Positions 52,827 through 61,532 of a stretch of 64,000 bases of DNA are shown here, one piece after another. The DNA is from Flavobacterium flevense (GTDB lineage Bacteria; Bacteroidota; Bacteroidia; Flavobacteriales; Flavobacteriaceae): the NCBI RefSeq assembly GCF_900142775.1, contig NZ_FRCC01000001.1, forward strand, positions 372,001 through 436,000, given 5' to 3'. Each line of letters opens with the position of its first letter. The stretch's first letter is position 1. A program made the position numbers and the translations under genes. The notes under the pieces were generated by a model. The model worked only from the letters and a program-made list of their open reading frames with translations. It made no database searches and had not been told where the DNA came from.

Positions 52827-53467
52827 TGCATTTCATTTCCCCTGAATTAGAAGATTATATTGAGCAACATTCTGAAAAAGAACCGGAGTTATTAGCCGCT
52901 TTAAATAAAGAAACCTACCAAAAAATTCTTTTACCCCGAATGTTAAGCGGTCATTTTCAAGGGCGTGTTTTAAGCATGCTGTCTAAATTAATCCGACCTG
53001 TAAACATTCTTGAAATTGGTACTTACACCGGTTATTCGGCTTTGTGTTTGTGCGAAGGAATGCAGCATAACGGACAACTTCATACCATAGATATTAAAGA
53101 AGAATTGGTTGATTTTCAAAGAAAACATTTTGATAAATCACCTTGGGGCAATCAAATTGTGCAGCATTTAGGTGAAGCTATAGACATAATTCCAAAACTT
53201 GATCTTAAATTTGATTTGGTTTTTATTGATGCCGACAAAGAAAATTATCTGAATTATTTTGAATTAATTGTTCCTAAAATGAACAAAGGAGGTATTATTT
53301 TATCAGACAATGTACTCTGGAGCGGAAAAGTTCTGGAACCCTTACACCCGAAAGATATCAGTACTAAAATTCTATTAGAATACAATCAATTATTAAAAGA
53401 CGATCCACGAGTAGAAACGGTTTTACTTCCCATACGCGACGGATTAACCGTAAGCAGAATTTTATAA
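52826..53467 (+). CDS. O-methyltransferase (class I SAM, COMT-like)
   Basis: A 213-residue methyltransferase of the caffeoyl-CoA/catechol O-methyltransferase family. The SAM loop is ILEIGTYTGYSALCLCEGM (about 57-75); the metal and acidic motif is DLVFIDADKENYLNYFE, and the core ends GGIILSDNVLWSGKVL. In related enzymes the DADKxNY Asp and a later Asp-Asn bind the divalent metal. The substrate is not evident. It begins in the toxin stop codon, so at present it is transcribed with the toxin-antitoxin pair. A stem-loop terminator follows. Confidence 0.92.
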   Translation: MHFISPELEDYIEQHSEKEPELLAALNKETYQKILLPRMLSGHFQGRVLSMLSKLIRPVNILEIGTYTGYSALCLCEGMQHNGQLHTIDIKEELVDFQRKHFDKSPWGNQIVQHLGEAIDIIPKLDLKFDLVFIDADKENYLNYFELIVPKMNKGGIILSDNVLWSGKVLEPLHPKDISTKILLEYNQLLKDDPRVETVLLPIRDGLTVSRIL

Positions 53468-53484
53468 TAACATTTGACAAAAAT

Positions 53485-53525
53485 AAAATCCGCATAGTAA
53501 ATAATAGTGTTACTATGCGGATTTT
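53485..53525. terminator. Terminator after the O-methyltransferase
   Basis: A perfect 16-bp stem AAAATCCGCATAGTAA/TTACTATGCGGATTTT with a 9-base loop and long T tract. It lies between convergent genes and can serve the PAP2 gene as well. Confidence 0.9.
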
Positions 53526-53543
53526 TTTTTTTGATGTTTAAAA

Positions 53544-54107
53544 TTAAAGTGGAAAATGTTTTATTTGTGTAAACTGATAAATTTTAAACATAAAAAAACC
53601 TGAAAGCATACCAAAAACATAACCACTAAAAATATCCAATGGATAATGTAATCCTAAATAAATACGGCTATAAGCAAAGACTAATGGCCATAGAAATAAC
53701 AGGAACATATACTTAAAATACGGTTTAAGCAGCAAATAAATAAACACAGCACAAGCCATAGTATTAGATGCATGACCTGAGAAAAAACTAAAGGATTTGG
53801 AACTCTTTACTATCCGAATTACCGAATTAATCTCCGGATTATTGCATGGTCGTAATCTTTGAAAACTGTATTTTACAAGATTTGTAAACTGATCTGTAAT
53901 TAAAATAAGTACCCCTATAAACAAAATCACATAGAGTGTTTGTTTTGCTCCTATTTTTTTATAAATAAGATAAAATAAAAATAAAAAAAATGGAATCCAG
54001 TTAAACTGTTTGGTTATAAAAAGCCATAGTCCATCATAAGCTTCGGAGCCCAATCCGTTTAAGTAAACAAAAAGCTGTACATCTAAAGAGAGAAGTTTAT
54101 CTAACAT
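53544..54107 (-). CDS. PAP2-family phosphatase
   Basis: A 187-residue polytopic membrane phosphatase. The three PAP2 motifs are present: KYSFQRLRP (KxxxxxxRP), SFFSGHASNTMA (xSGH) and SRIYLGLHYPLDIFSGY (SRxxxxxHxxxD). The substrate could be undecaprenyl diphosphate or a lipid A phosphate; the compact size resembles the undecaprenyl or LpxE-like enzymes. Six hydrophobic segments are visible. It starts at the tatA stop codon, so the two are coupled. Confidence 0.92.
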   Translation of the reverse strand: MLDKLLSLDVQLFVYLNGLGSEAYDGLWLFITKQFNWIPFFLFLFYLIYKKIGAKQTLYVILFIGVLILITDQFTNLVKYSFQRLRPCNNPEINSVIRIVKSSKSFSFFSGHASNTMACAVFIYLLLKPYFKYMFLLFLWPLVFAYSRIYLGLHYPLDIFSGYVFGMLSGFFMFKIYQFTQIKHFPL

Positions 54108-54433
54108 TATCGACTACGTTTTACGGGACCTGCGATATCTTCAATATCTTCCTTAATTTTAGTAGCCTGAACGACTGAATCTCCCAAAAGATCTTCCTTC
54201 ACTTTATTAATCTGAGAATTAAAACCGCCTGTCATTTCAGTCAATGATTTAGAATCTAAACCATTATCTTCAGCTCCTTTTTGAATTTCATTCTTTATAT
54301 CATTGGTAGCATTTTTTAATTGCGCCATAGCTTTACCCATAGTTCGCGCCACTTCCGGTATTTTATCTGAACCAAAAAGCAACAGGACTACAAACATGAT
54401 AAAGACTAATTCTCCTCCTCCTATACCAAACAT
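54107..54433 (-). CDS. tatA: Twin-arginine translocase subunit TatA
   Basis: Forms the size-adapting pore of the Tat pathway for folded proteins. The short N-terminal membrane helix (ELVFIMFVVLLLFG, about 8-21) is followed by the family hinge SDKIPEVARTMGKAMAQLKN and an amphipathic helix along the membrane, then a polar tail. At 108 residues it is longer than E. coli TatA because of the tail. tatC is not in this window. Confidence 0.93.
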   Translation of the reverse strand: MFGIGGGELVFIMFVVLLLFGSDKIPEVARTMGKAMAQLKNATNDIKNEIQKGAEDNGLDSKSLTEMTGGFNSQINKVKEDLLGDSVVQATKIKEDIEDIAGPVKRSR

Positions 54434-54547
54434 ATTCTATAATTTTAGCGCAAATATACCAAATTTAAAAAAAAGCTCCTTTTAATTTTTTCATAAAAAA
54501 GCTCCGTAAAACAGATAATGGTTTTTACATTATCTATTTTAAAACAA

Positions 54548-55303
54548 CTAGTTGGAATGTGTAATTCGCTTGTATTCTTTATTCTTATTTATAAAAAAAT
54601 CCATCAGCTTAAACTCTTCTCCAGGCTGCATTAATTCACGAGACTTAGAATCATTCTCACAATAAATTAAAAACAGTTTTATTTCGTCATCTTTCAAGTT
54701 CAAGGTATTAGAAAAAAAGGAATAATTTACTTTTTGCAATGCAAATTCAGAAAAACTTGTTTCCTTATAAAAATCGCTTTTCTTAGGATTCTCTTTTCTT
54801 AAAACTCCAACAACATCTTTATAAATCCTGACAAAATCCATCCCGTTTTCTATACTTCCAACAGGAGGCATGGTTTTGTTTTTTGGAGAAGATTTTTCAT
54901 CATCAAAAAACTTCATATCTACATATTTTTGAGAATTCCCTCCTAAAGGATTTAACTCTTTTTTAGCACGAATGAGGACTTCAGCTAACTCATTTGTAAA
55001 AACATCCAACTGCACTATAAGTCTCGGAATAATAAACTCTTTCTCTGTAAGCACAATCTTTTTAGACTTAAATGCCAGGCTGGAAAAAACTAAAGTATCA
55101 TTCACTTTTGCAGGAATTACAAAAGAACCGTATTGATTAACCACTACTCCTGTATTCGAATTAGCATTAAAAACAACAACATTTTCCACTGGAACTAAGT
55201 CATTACGAACCTGACCTTCTAATGGTTTCCTGTCGGTTTGACTAAAAGAAAATTGAGCTAAAAAAAGAAAAAATAAGACACTTACTTTAGTTTTCATAAA
55301 CAA
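54548..55303 (-). CDS. Exported carboxypeptidase-regulatory-like domain protein (paralogue 3)
   Basis: A 251-residue exported protein; the signal peptide ends about residue 21 (FLAQFSFSQ). Residues 25-110 form a beta-sandwich of the CarboxypepD_reg-like type (LEGQVRNDLVPVENVVVFNA, GVVVNQYGSFVIPAKVNDTL, VFSSLAFKSKKIVLTEKEFI), the plug-like domain seen at the N-terminus of SusC/TonB receptors, but no barrel follows. The C-terminal half (from VLIRAKKELNPLGGNSQKYV) is helical. It is the third and most diverged of three tandem paralogues; its start overlaps the middle gene by 17 bp. Confidence 0.82.
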   Translation of the reverse strand: MFMKTKVSVLFFLFLAQFSFSQTDRKPLEGQVRNDLVPVENVVVFNANSNTGVVVNQYGSFVIPAKVNDTLVFSSLAFKSKKIVLTEKEFIIPRLIVQLDVFTNELAEVLIRAKKELNPLGGNSQKYVDMKFFDDEKSSPKNKTMPPVGSIENGMDFVRIYKDVVGVLRKENPKKSDFYKETSFSEFALQKVNYSFFSNTLNLKDDEIKLFLIYCENDSKSRELMQPGEEFKLMDFFINKNKEYKRITHSN

Positions 55304-56012
55304 TTATTTTGTTATAATTTTGAGCCAGAGTTAAAATATAAAACTTTGAAAGCGTTTTGTTTCTAGACTTTAATGATGATGCAAAATCATAATTACCAAT
55401 ACAATACAACTGAAAATCCCTTATATAATCTTTCTTAATTTTTAAAGTTTCAATATAGAAATTTTCTTCAAAAAGATACTCTAATTTTGCCATTAACTGC
55501 TCTTTTTCAGACACCGCTAACTCTTTTTTTAATTGAGCTGTTCTGCCGGACATCCAGTTTAACGGACGGTCTAATAATCCGGATCTGGCGGTATACAGTC
55601 TCCTTTCGGCAACAGTATATTTTTTTTGACCGGAAGGAATAATCCCCAGACTTTCGGCAGTAATTTTAGATTCTTCCTTAATTACAACTTCTTTCAGCGG
55701 GATACTTTCTGTTTGTAATTGCACTACTAAAATTGCCTTTTTTAAATCAGATTGAACAATCGCTTTTTGTAAAGTTACAAGATTTACGGCAGAAAACACA
55801 ACAAGATCGCCTTCTTTTAGGAAAAGAGTAAAATTTCCGTTTTTATCTGTTGAAGTTGTTTTTTGACTTGTTTTATTTACAATATTCACTCCTTCAACCG
55901 CAGTTGAATCAACCTGAACAATTCCGTGAATTTCTTTTCTGTCAAAAGTTTGACAAAAAATCATTTGACAGAAAAAAAATAAAAATAAAAAGTAAGTATT
56001 ATTCGCTTTCAC
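55287..56012 (-). CDS. Exported carboxypeptidase-regulatory-like domain protein (paralogue 2)
   Basis: A 241-residue exported protein with signal peptide (about 1-20, ending FCQ). The CarboxypepD_reg-like sandwich covers about 24-110 (IHGIVQVDSTAVEGVNIVNK, DKNGNFTLFLKEGDLVVFSA). After VVIKEESKITAESLGIIPSG it shares with paralogue 1 the run QKKYTVAERRLYTAR and a helical segment (SGRTAQLKKELAVSEKEQL). No enzymatic residues are seen. Its start overlaps the end of the first paralogue by 14 bp. Confidence 0.82.
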   Translation of the reverse strand: MKANNTYFLFLFFFCQMIFCQTFDRKEIHGIVQVDSTAVEGVNIVNKTSQKTTSTDKNGNFTLFLKEGDLVVFSAVNLVTLQKAIVQSDLKKAILVVQLQTESIPLKEVVIKEESKITAESLGIIPSGQKKYTVAERRLYTARSGLLDRPLNWMSGRTAQLKKELAVSEKEQLMAKLEYLFEENFYIETLKIKKDYIRDFQLYCIGNYDFASSLKSRNKTLSKFYILTLAQNYNKIIVYEN

Positions 56013-56733
56013 AGGCTAAAATCTGTTTGTATTTTTCGGCTAGTTCTCCTAACAAAAATTCAATTGTTGTTTTGTTTTTCTGCTCTATTATTTTTGTGAA
56101 TTTTTCATTCTCCACCACATAATATTCAAAGCCTTTTACATACTCCAAAGGTAGATGCAAAGTGTTAATAAAATGATCTTTATCGAACATTTTTTCTAAC
56201 ATAGCCATATAAGATTCCTTCTTTTCGACTTCCATTTCTTTTTTCAGCATGGCGGTTCTTCCTGAAATAAGATTTAATATAGGATCTAATCCCTGAGGAT
56301 TCATTTTGTAAGAAGCCGCCGTTGCATATTTACGTTCAGCCGGTGTATATTTTTTTTGATTAAAAGGAATAATCCCAAGTGATTCAGCAGAAATAGTATA
56401 ATTTCTAATCACAACTTCATTTAATTGATTAGGAAGAACAGTTAAATGAACTTTAAATATTTCATTACCAAAATCTTCGACACACAAAACAACTTCTTTA
56501 CGTTTAAACTGCATTCCTGAAAAAACTAAAGTATCTCCGGCAATTGCATTCATCACAAAATCGCCTTTTTCATCTGTAAAAACTGCAGCTTCCGACCGCA
56601 AATTAATTACACATACACCCTCAGAATCAAACCCAAAAGTGCTCACCTGCCCTTTTAAAGCAACCAAATCACCCAGCTGTCCAAACACCACAGTGCTAAA
56701 CAAAACAAAAAAGACAATTAAAAATTTATTCAT
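55999..56733 (-). CDS. Exported carboxypeptidase-regulatory-like domain protein (paralogue 1)
   Basis: A 244-residue exported protein; signal peptide about 1-18 (FSTVVFGQ). The beta-sandwich (ALKGQVSTFGFDSEGVCVIN, TDEKGDFVMNAIAGDTLVFS, GMQFKRKEVVLCVEDFGNEI) is followed by NYTISAESLGIIPFNQKKYT with PAERKYATAASY, the same block as in paralogue 2, and a helical end. First gene of the trio. The proteins may be periplasmic or surface proteins; function unknown. Confidence 0.82.
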   Translation of the reverse strand: MNKFLIVFFVLFSTVVFGQLGDLVALKGQVSTFGFDSEGVCVINLRSEAAVFTDEKGDFVMNAIAGDTLVFSGMQFKRKEVVLCVEDFGNEIFKVHLTVLPNQLNEVVIRNYTISAESLGIIPFNQKKYTPAERKYATAASYKMNPQGLDPILNLISGRTAMLKKEMEVEKKESYMAMLEKMFDKDHFINTLHLPLEYVKGFEYYVVENEKFTKIIEQKNKTTIEFLLGELAEKYKQILACESE

Positions 56734-56852
56734 TTTTTAAATACTCCAGAGAGTAAAAATAAACCAAGCCGTTCCCAATTTGATACTAAGAGGCTTGTAA
56801 ATATTTGTTAAATAAGTAATGGTATTTTATATCTTTATATCAAAAAAGCACG

Positions 56853-57560
56853 ATGAAAAACCTACTTTTAGCAAGTACTTCTACCTTACACGGAAGCGAC
56901 TATCTGGAATACCTGCTCCCTGAATTAAAACAACATTTTACAAACTGCAAAACCATACTTTTCATACCCTATGCCAGACCTAATGGTATTTCACATGAAG
57001 AATATACTGAAAAAACAGCTTTGGCTTTCGCCAAAATAAAACTCACCATACGCGGAATACACGAATATGAAAATCCTGTTGAAGCCATTCAAAATGCTGA
57101 AGGTATTTTTACCGGAGGCGGCAATACTTTTTTATTAGTAAATGAATTGTATCGCAACAAAATCATGATTCCTCTTAAAGAAACGCTGGAAAAAGGAATT
57201 CCTTATTTAGGTACTAGTGCCGGAAGTAACATTAGCGGTTTAAGCATGCAGACTACTAATGACATGCCTATTGTTTATCCACCCAGTTTTCAAACCTTAG
57301 GTTTAATTCCTTTTAATCTAAATGTGCATTTTCAGGATGCCGATACACAATCAAAACACATGGGAGAATCCCGTGAAACCAGAATCAATGAATTCCATCA
57401 GTTTAATAATTTTCCGGTTTTAGGACTAAAAGAAGGAAGCTGGCTCGAAATAAAAGCTAACAAAATTGTTTTAAAAGGAAATTTATCGGCAAAATTGTTT
57501 CGAAAAAACGCAACACCAATAGACATTGCAGCCGAATCCGAATTGAGTTTTATCCAATAA
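56853..57560 (+). CDS. pepE: Dipeptidase E (alpha-aspartyl dipeptidase, family S51)
   Basis: Serine peptidase cutting Asp-Xaa dipeptides. The opening KNLLLASTSTLHGSDYLEYL is the PepE start, the nucleophile elbow is GTSAGSNISG (Ser near residue 120), and the acid and histidine are expected in NDMPIVYPPSFQTLG and NLNVHFQDAD. At 235 residues it is full length. The hairpin right after its stop (57562-57590) also serves as the 3' hairpin of a truncated tRNA-Gly unit. Confidence 0.93.
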   Translation: MKNLLLASTSTLHGSDYLEYLLPELKQHFTNCKTILFIPYARPNGISHEEYTEKTALAFAKIKLTIRGIHEYENPVEAIQNAEGIFTGGGNTFLLVNELYRNKIMIPLKETLEKGIPYLGTSAGSNISGLSMQTTNDMPIVYPPSFQTLGLIPFNLNVHFQDADTQSKHMGESRETRINEFHQFNNFPVLGLKEGSWLEIKANKIVLKGNLSAKLFRKNATPIDIAAESELSFIQ

Positions 57561-57561
57561 A

Positions 57562-57590
57562 AAAACCGAAACTTTTCAGGTTTCGGTTTT
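57562..57590. terminator. Terminator hairpin, unit 3 of the tRNA-Gly array and pepE end
   Basis: AAAACCGAAAC/GTTTCGGTTTT, an 11-bp stem, nearly the same as the hairpin at 57652-57681. It is duplicated together with the tRNA remnant. Confidence 0.85.
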
Positions 57591-57640
57591 AAGAGCGAAA
57601 GACGAGGCTTCTCGTTGCTAACAACGAGACGACAACCAGC
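57591..57640 (-). pseudogene. Truncated tRNA-Gly remnant with altered T arm
   Basis: Plus-strand 57591-57609 (aagagcgaaagacgaggct) is identical to the acceptor 3' side of the two intact tRNA-Gly genes. The next eight bases of the intact genes (cgaactcg) are replaced by 20 bases, TCTCGTTG-CTAA-CAACGAGA, a perfect hairpin, after which cgacaaccagc matches again. Homology then stops at the anticodon stem; there is no 5' half and no promoter. It cannot make a tRNA. Confidence 0.8.
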
Positions 57641-57651
57641 CTAAACAAAAA

Positions 57652-57681
57652 AAAACCGAAACTTTTTCAGGTTTCGGTTTT
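57652..57681 (-). terminator. Terminator of tRNA-Gly unit 2
   Basis: AAAACCGAAAC/GTTTCGGTTTT with an 8-base loop, followed on the minus strand by a run of T residues, starting 3 bp after the tRNA 3' end. Confidence 0.88.
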
Positions 57682-57684
57682 AAG

Positions 57685-57757
<73 letters not shown>

Positions 57758-57767
57758 ATAACGGGTG

Positions 57768-57797
57768 CAAATATACAAATTATACAGACACCTCCAA
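57768..57797 (-). promoter_or_regulatory. Promoter of tRNA-Gly copy 2
   Basis: On the minus strand TTG (57797-57795), 19 bp, TATATTTG (57775-57768), followed by CACC. The -7 box and its next bases are identical to those of copy 1. Confidence 0.75.
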
Positions 57798-57814
57798 ATT
57801 TTATTTTAAAAAAA

Positions 57815-57834
57815 CCAAAACTTTTAAATTTTGG
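57815..57834 (-). terminator. Terminator of tRNA-Gly unit 1
   Basis: CCAAAA/TTTTGG with an 8-base loop on the minus strand followed by seven T residues; related to, but weaker than, the hairpins of units 2 and 3. Confidence 0.75.
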
Positions 57835-57843
57835 CTCTTGAAG

Positions 57844-57916
<73 letters not shown>

Positions 57917-57929
57917 ATTAATTATGGTG

Positions 57930-57961
57930 CAAATATAAAGAATAAGTTAAGTTTAAAACAA
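57930..57961 (-). promoter_or_regulatory. Promoter of tRNA-Gly copy 1
   Basis: On the minus strand TTG (57961-57959), 21 bp, TATATTTG (57937-57930), followed by CACC; transcription would start a few bases before the tRNA. The stretch 57962-58085 shows nothing further. Confidence 0.75.
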
Positions 57962-58085
57962 ATTTTTCGAGCACAATTTTTATTTAAAAACCCAATTAAA
58001 TCCTAACATTTTTAAAACTAAATTGTTACCGCTACTATTTTTTTATTTTTCTTTAAATTTAAAACAAAAGACGCACCCTATTTAT

Positions 58086-58811
58086 TTAAGATACTAAATG
58101 AGACAGTTCCTTATAAGACTTTGATGGATAATAAATAAACAAACACGTTTTATTTTGAATAGTTTCTATCAGCTTATTGGTGATTTCTACCGGTACTGCA
58201 GGACATCCCAGACTTCTGCCTAATCTTTTATTGTTTTGAATAAAGGAATTAGATACATAATTAGCACCATGAACAACAACCGCACGGTTTCTGGCATTAT
58301 CATTTATTCCTTTTTCGATTCCGTCTAATCTTAATGATTTACCATGTTTACCATTATAAACCTCAGCCGTCAGGTAAAAACCTAAACTGCTTTTATACGA
58401 TTCTGCAGCATTAGAAAAACTATTAGCATATTCCTGACCTGTATTTCTGCCATGAGCAACAAGAGAATGCAGCAAAACGGTACGGGTATCTAAATCGATT
58501 ACCCACAATCTTTTAGTATTTGCTGACAAGCTAAAATCAATCAGAGTGATTATATTTTTACTCACTTTTCCTTGCTCTTTTAGCTTATTAAACCCCACTA
58601 AAGCTTCTTTAAAACTCTCTAAATTAGGTAAACTGAAATTAGCTGAATCCAGATTATTGTAAATCTCCTCTGCACTTGATAATTCTGTATTGACATTCAA
58701 TACATTAGTTTTTAAAATTTTCGGATTAGTGTTAGATTTAGAAAAAAACACATTTGTAGACATTAATAAAAAAACGAACATAAAAAAGATCGTGAGCTTC
58801 TTATAAACCAT
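58086..58811 (-). CDS. L,D-transpeptidase-like protein (murein L,D-transpeptidase catalytic domain family)
   Basis: A 241-residue exported or membrane-anchored protein (hydrophobic segment about 7-24) of the YkuD_2 type. Family segments are LWVIDLDTRTVLLHSLVAHG, GLTAEV-like GFYLTAEVYNGKHGKSLRLD and, with the catalytic residues, RAVVVHGANYVS (His) and RLGRSLGCPAVPVEI (Cys). It would cross-link peptidoglycan or attach proteins to it at meso-DAP, or be a related hydrolase. It stands alone on the minus strand. Confidence 0.88.
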   Translation of the reverse strand: MVYKKLTIFFMFVFLLMSTNVFFSKSNTNPKILKTNVLNVNTELSSAEEIYNNLDSANFSLPNLESFKEALVGFNKLKEQGKVSKNIITLIDFSLSANTKRLWVIDLDTRTVLLHSLVAHGRNTGQEYANSFSNAAESYKSSLGFYLTAEVYNGKHGKSLRLDGIEKGINDNARNRAVVVHGANYVSNSFIQNNKRLGRSLGCPAVPVEITNKLIETIQNKTCLFIYYPSKSYKELSHLVS

Positions 58812-58948
58812 TGATTATTATTTAATTATACTGAATTAATTGACGCCAAAAGTAAAAAAAATTAACTCTAAAAAAAACTCAATCCGCCACTATAAGACGA
58901 TTTTAACTTATTAATAGCTTTTTAAGCACAAAACAAGCTGTTAAAGAA

Positions 58949-58979
58949 TTGTTAATTTAACCTAATTTTATTACTTTCG
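58949..58979 (+). promoter_or_regulatory. Promoter of the DUF5916 gene
   Basis: TTG (58949-58951), a 20-bp spacer and TACTTTCG (58972-58979), a common variant of TAnnTTTG. The ATG follows 18 bp later. Confidence 0.6.
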
Positions 58980-58997
58980 CCTTACATATTATTTTTC

Positions 58998-61394
58998 ATG
59001 AATTTATTCCGTTTCATAATCTATTGCTTTTTCACGCTGTTAAATCTTTGTATTTATGCTCAAAAGAAAACCATTTTAGCAAAGTCCAAAGAAGGCAACA
59101 TGACAATTGACGGAAAACCTGACGAGGGAGACTGGGAGAAAAACACAGAAATAGCCTCTGACTTTATCATGTTTTCTCCGGACAACGGTAAAATTATTGG
59201 TTCAGAAAAAAAAACAGATGTAAAAATCCTGTACGATAATGAAGCCATCTATATTTCAGCTATTTTAAATGACGATGAAGCCACAAAAATTCAACGGGAA
59301 TTAACCGAAAGAGATGTTTTTGGGGTTGCAGATCATTTTGCAGTTTACATCAATGGTTTTAATGACGGACAGCAGGATTATCGCTTTTATGTAAGTGCAT
59401 CGGGGACACAAATGGACTGTTTAGCTACCGAAGCTAATGAGGATTTTACATGGGATGCCATTTGGGAAAGTGATGTAAAAATAACCGCTTCGGGCTGGAC
59501 TGTGGAAATGAAAATTCCGTATGCTGCTATTCGTTTCCCAAAAAATAAAAACCAAAAGTGGGGTATTAATTTCATGCGGGAAATTAAACGAAAAAATCAA
59601 AAATACACCTGGAATTACATCAATACTAAAATTAGTGCTGTCCTGACCCAATCAGGAGAATTAACAGGAATTGAGAACATAAATCCACCCACTCGCCTTT
59701 TTCTTATCCCCTACACATCAGCTTATTATCAGACAGATAAAACTAACAATGACAAAACTTTTAAGGCAGGACTGGATATAAAATATGGTATTAATGATGC
59801 CTTTACCTTAGATGCTATTTTAGTTCCGGATTTTGGACAAACTAAATTTGATAATGCTATCCTAAATTTAGAACCATTCGAACAACAACTCAATGAAAAC
59901 AGACCTTTTTTTACCGAAGGAACTAACTTATTCAATATTGGGAATCTCTTTTATTCGCGAAGAATTGGCGGAACTCCAACGCAAAATCCCATTTTGAATG
60001 AAAACGAAGAAATAACCAACTATCCCGCTAATGTTGATTTAATCAATGCGGTTAAAATATCAGGAAGAACTAAAAACGGTCTGGGAATTGGTTTTTTAAA
60101 TGCTATTACTGAAAAAACATTTGCAACCATACAAAATACAGACACTAATAATTACCGAAAAGAAGTAATTGAGCCGTTGACCAATTACAATATCTTAGTA
60201 TTTGATCAGCGTTTCAGACAAAACTCGTCCATTTCATTCATCAACACTAACACTTCCAGAAATGGCAGTTTCAGAGACGGAAATGTTGCCGGATTAATAT
60301 TTGACTTAAATACAAAAGCAAATTCTTACAACCTTTCAGGAGATTTTAAATACAGCAGTATTAACGACATTGAGGACTATAACGGCTTTAAAACCTATCT
60401 TAATTTTGCAAAAACAAGCGGAAAGTACAGGTATATTCTAACGGGGAAATACATTTCTGAAAATTATGATGTAAATGATTTAGGAATTATTTTTTATACA
60501 AATTACCATAATGCTTACGCCAATGCCAGTTACAGAATATTAAACCCAACTCAATTTTTCAACACCTTTGCTATTGAACAGGAATTCAATGCCGAAATAC
60601 AAAATACAACCGGAAAATTACAGGAATTCTGGTATAAAACATTAGTAAAAGCCACAACGTTGAATAATCATTATTATGAAGCGGCACTTTTTGTAACTCC
60701 GTTTGAAAATTTTGATTTTTATGAAGCTCGAAATCCAGGCAGTTATGTTTATATTCCAAAGAGAATTTACAGCTATATAGGTGTAGAATCTAATCGAAAT
60801 AATAATTTAACGATTGACATTACTTTTTCAGGAACAAAATATTATGAAAAAGACAGGTTTACTTATGGAATTTATGCCGGACCCAAATACCGTTTTAACG
60901 ACAAACTGTCTTTATCCTATCATCTAGACTACACTCATGAAGATAATGATATTGGCTGGGTTGCCAGAGATGATTCAAATATTATTCTGGCCAGAAGAAA
61001 TACAGAAACACTTCAAAATGATTTTGCCGGAAAATATGCTATTAATAACAAAATGACTTTCAATCTCATTGCCCGTTATTACTGGTCTTATTCTGATAAT
61101 AAAGAGTTTTTCAGCTTACAGCCAAATGGTTATTTAGCACCAAATAGTGGTTATAACAGCAATAAAAACAGAAATTTTAATTCCTGGAACGTAGACCTTT
61201 CGTACTCCTGGTGGTTTGCCCCGGGAAGTCAATTAACGGTATTGTACAGAAACTATGCTCAGGAAGAAACAAATACAGTAGAAAGAAATTTAAACAGAAA
61301 CATTAAAACGATTTTTAATGCTAATATGACTAATATTTTTTCGATAAGTCTGCGTTACTTTATTGATTACAATAGTATCAAAAATAAATTTTAG
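58998..61394 (+). CDS. DUF5916 outer-membrane protein with CBM9-like N-terminal domain
   Basis: A 798-residue exported protein. The signal peptide ends near residue 22 (CIYAQ). Residues 25-215 are a carbohydrate-binding module 9-like beta sandwich (MTIDGKPDEGDWEKNTEIAS, VKILYDNEAIYISAILND, GWTVEMKIPYAAIRFPKNKN). The rest is the DUF5916 region, rich in alternating beta strands with aromatic ends (NLSGDFKYSSIND, YRYILTGKYISENYD, WNVDLSYSWWFAPGSQLTVL) and ending in FSISLRYFIDYNSIKNKF, which reads as an outer-membrane beta-barrel. DUF5916 proteins are common in Bacteroidota but have no settled role. Monocistronic. Confidence 0.9.
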   Translation: MNLFRFIIYCFFTLLNLCIYAQKKTILAKSKEGNMTIDGKPDEGDWEKNTEIASDFIMFSPDNGKIIGSEKKTDVKILYDNEAIYISAILNDDEATKIQRELTERDVFGVADHFAVYINGFNDGQQDYRFYVSASGTQMDCLATEANEDFTWDAIWESDVKITASGWTVEMKIPYAAIRFPKNKNQKWGINFMREIKRKNQKYTWNYINTKISAVLTQSGELTGIENINPPTRLFLIPYTSAYYQTDKTNNDKTFKAGLDIKYGINDAFTLDAILVPDFGQTKFDNAILNLEPFEQQLNENRPFFTEGTNLFNIGNLFYSRRIGGTPTQNPILNENEEITNYPANVDLINAVKISGRTKNGLGIGFLNAITEKTFATIQNTDTNNYRKEVIEPLTNYNILVFDQRFRQNSSISFINTNTSRNGSFRDGNVAGLIFDLNTKANSYNLSGDFKYSSINDIEDYNGFKTYLNFAKTSGKYRYILTGKYISENYDVNDLGIIFYTNYHNAYANASYRILNPTQFFNTFAIEQEFNAEIQNTTGKLQEFWYKTLVKATTLNNHYYEAALFVTPFENFDFYEARNPGSYVYIPKRIYSYIGVESNRNNNLTIDITFSGTKYYEKDRFTYGIYAGPKYRFNDKLSLSYHLDYTHEDNDIGWVARDDSNIILARRNTETLQNDFAGKYAINNKMTFNLIARYYWSYSDNKEFFSLQPNGYLAPNSGYNSNKNRNFNSWNVDLSYSWWFAPGSQLTVLYRNYAQEETNTVERNLNRNIKTIFNANMTNIFSISLRYFIDYNSIKNKF

Positions 61395-61508
61395 CGTATA
61401 CTTTTTCGAAAAAAGAGTTTATTTTCCAACAAAAAGTCATTTTTACAGCTGCATTATTTTAGAATACATAATAGTCGTTCAATTTCTAGAGAGATTTTAG
61501 AAAAAATT

Positions 61509-61516
61509 TATCTTTG
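61509..61516 (+). promoter_or_regulatory. -7 element of the gpmI promoter
   Basis: TATCTTTG matches TAnnTTTG and lies 16 bp before the gpmI ATG. No clear -33 TTG. Confidence 0.5.
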
Positions 61517-61532
61517 TTGAAAATTAAACACA

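Noticed and set aside
57591..57640. A third working tRNA-Gly or a simple phage attachment site
   Set aside because: The 5' half is missing, so no tRNA is possible; no integrase or phage gene is nearby, so an attachment site is not supported, although it is not excluded.
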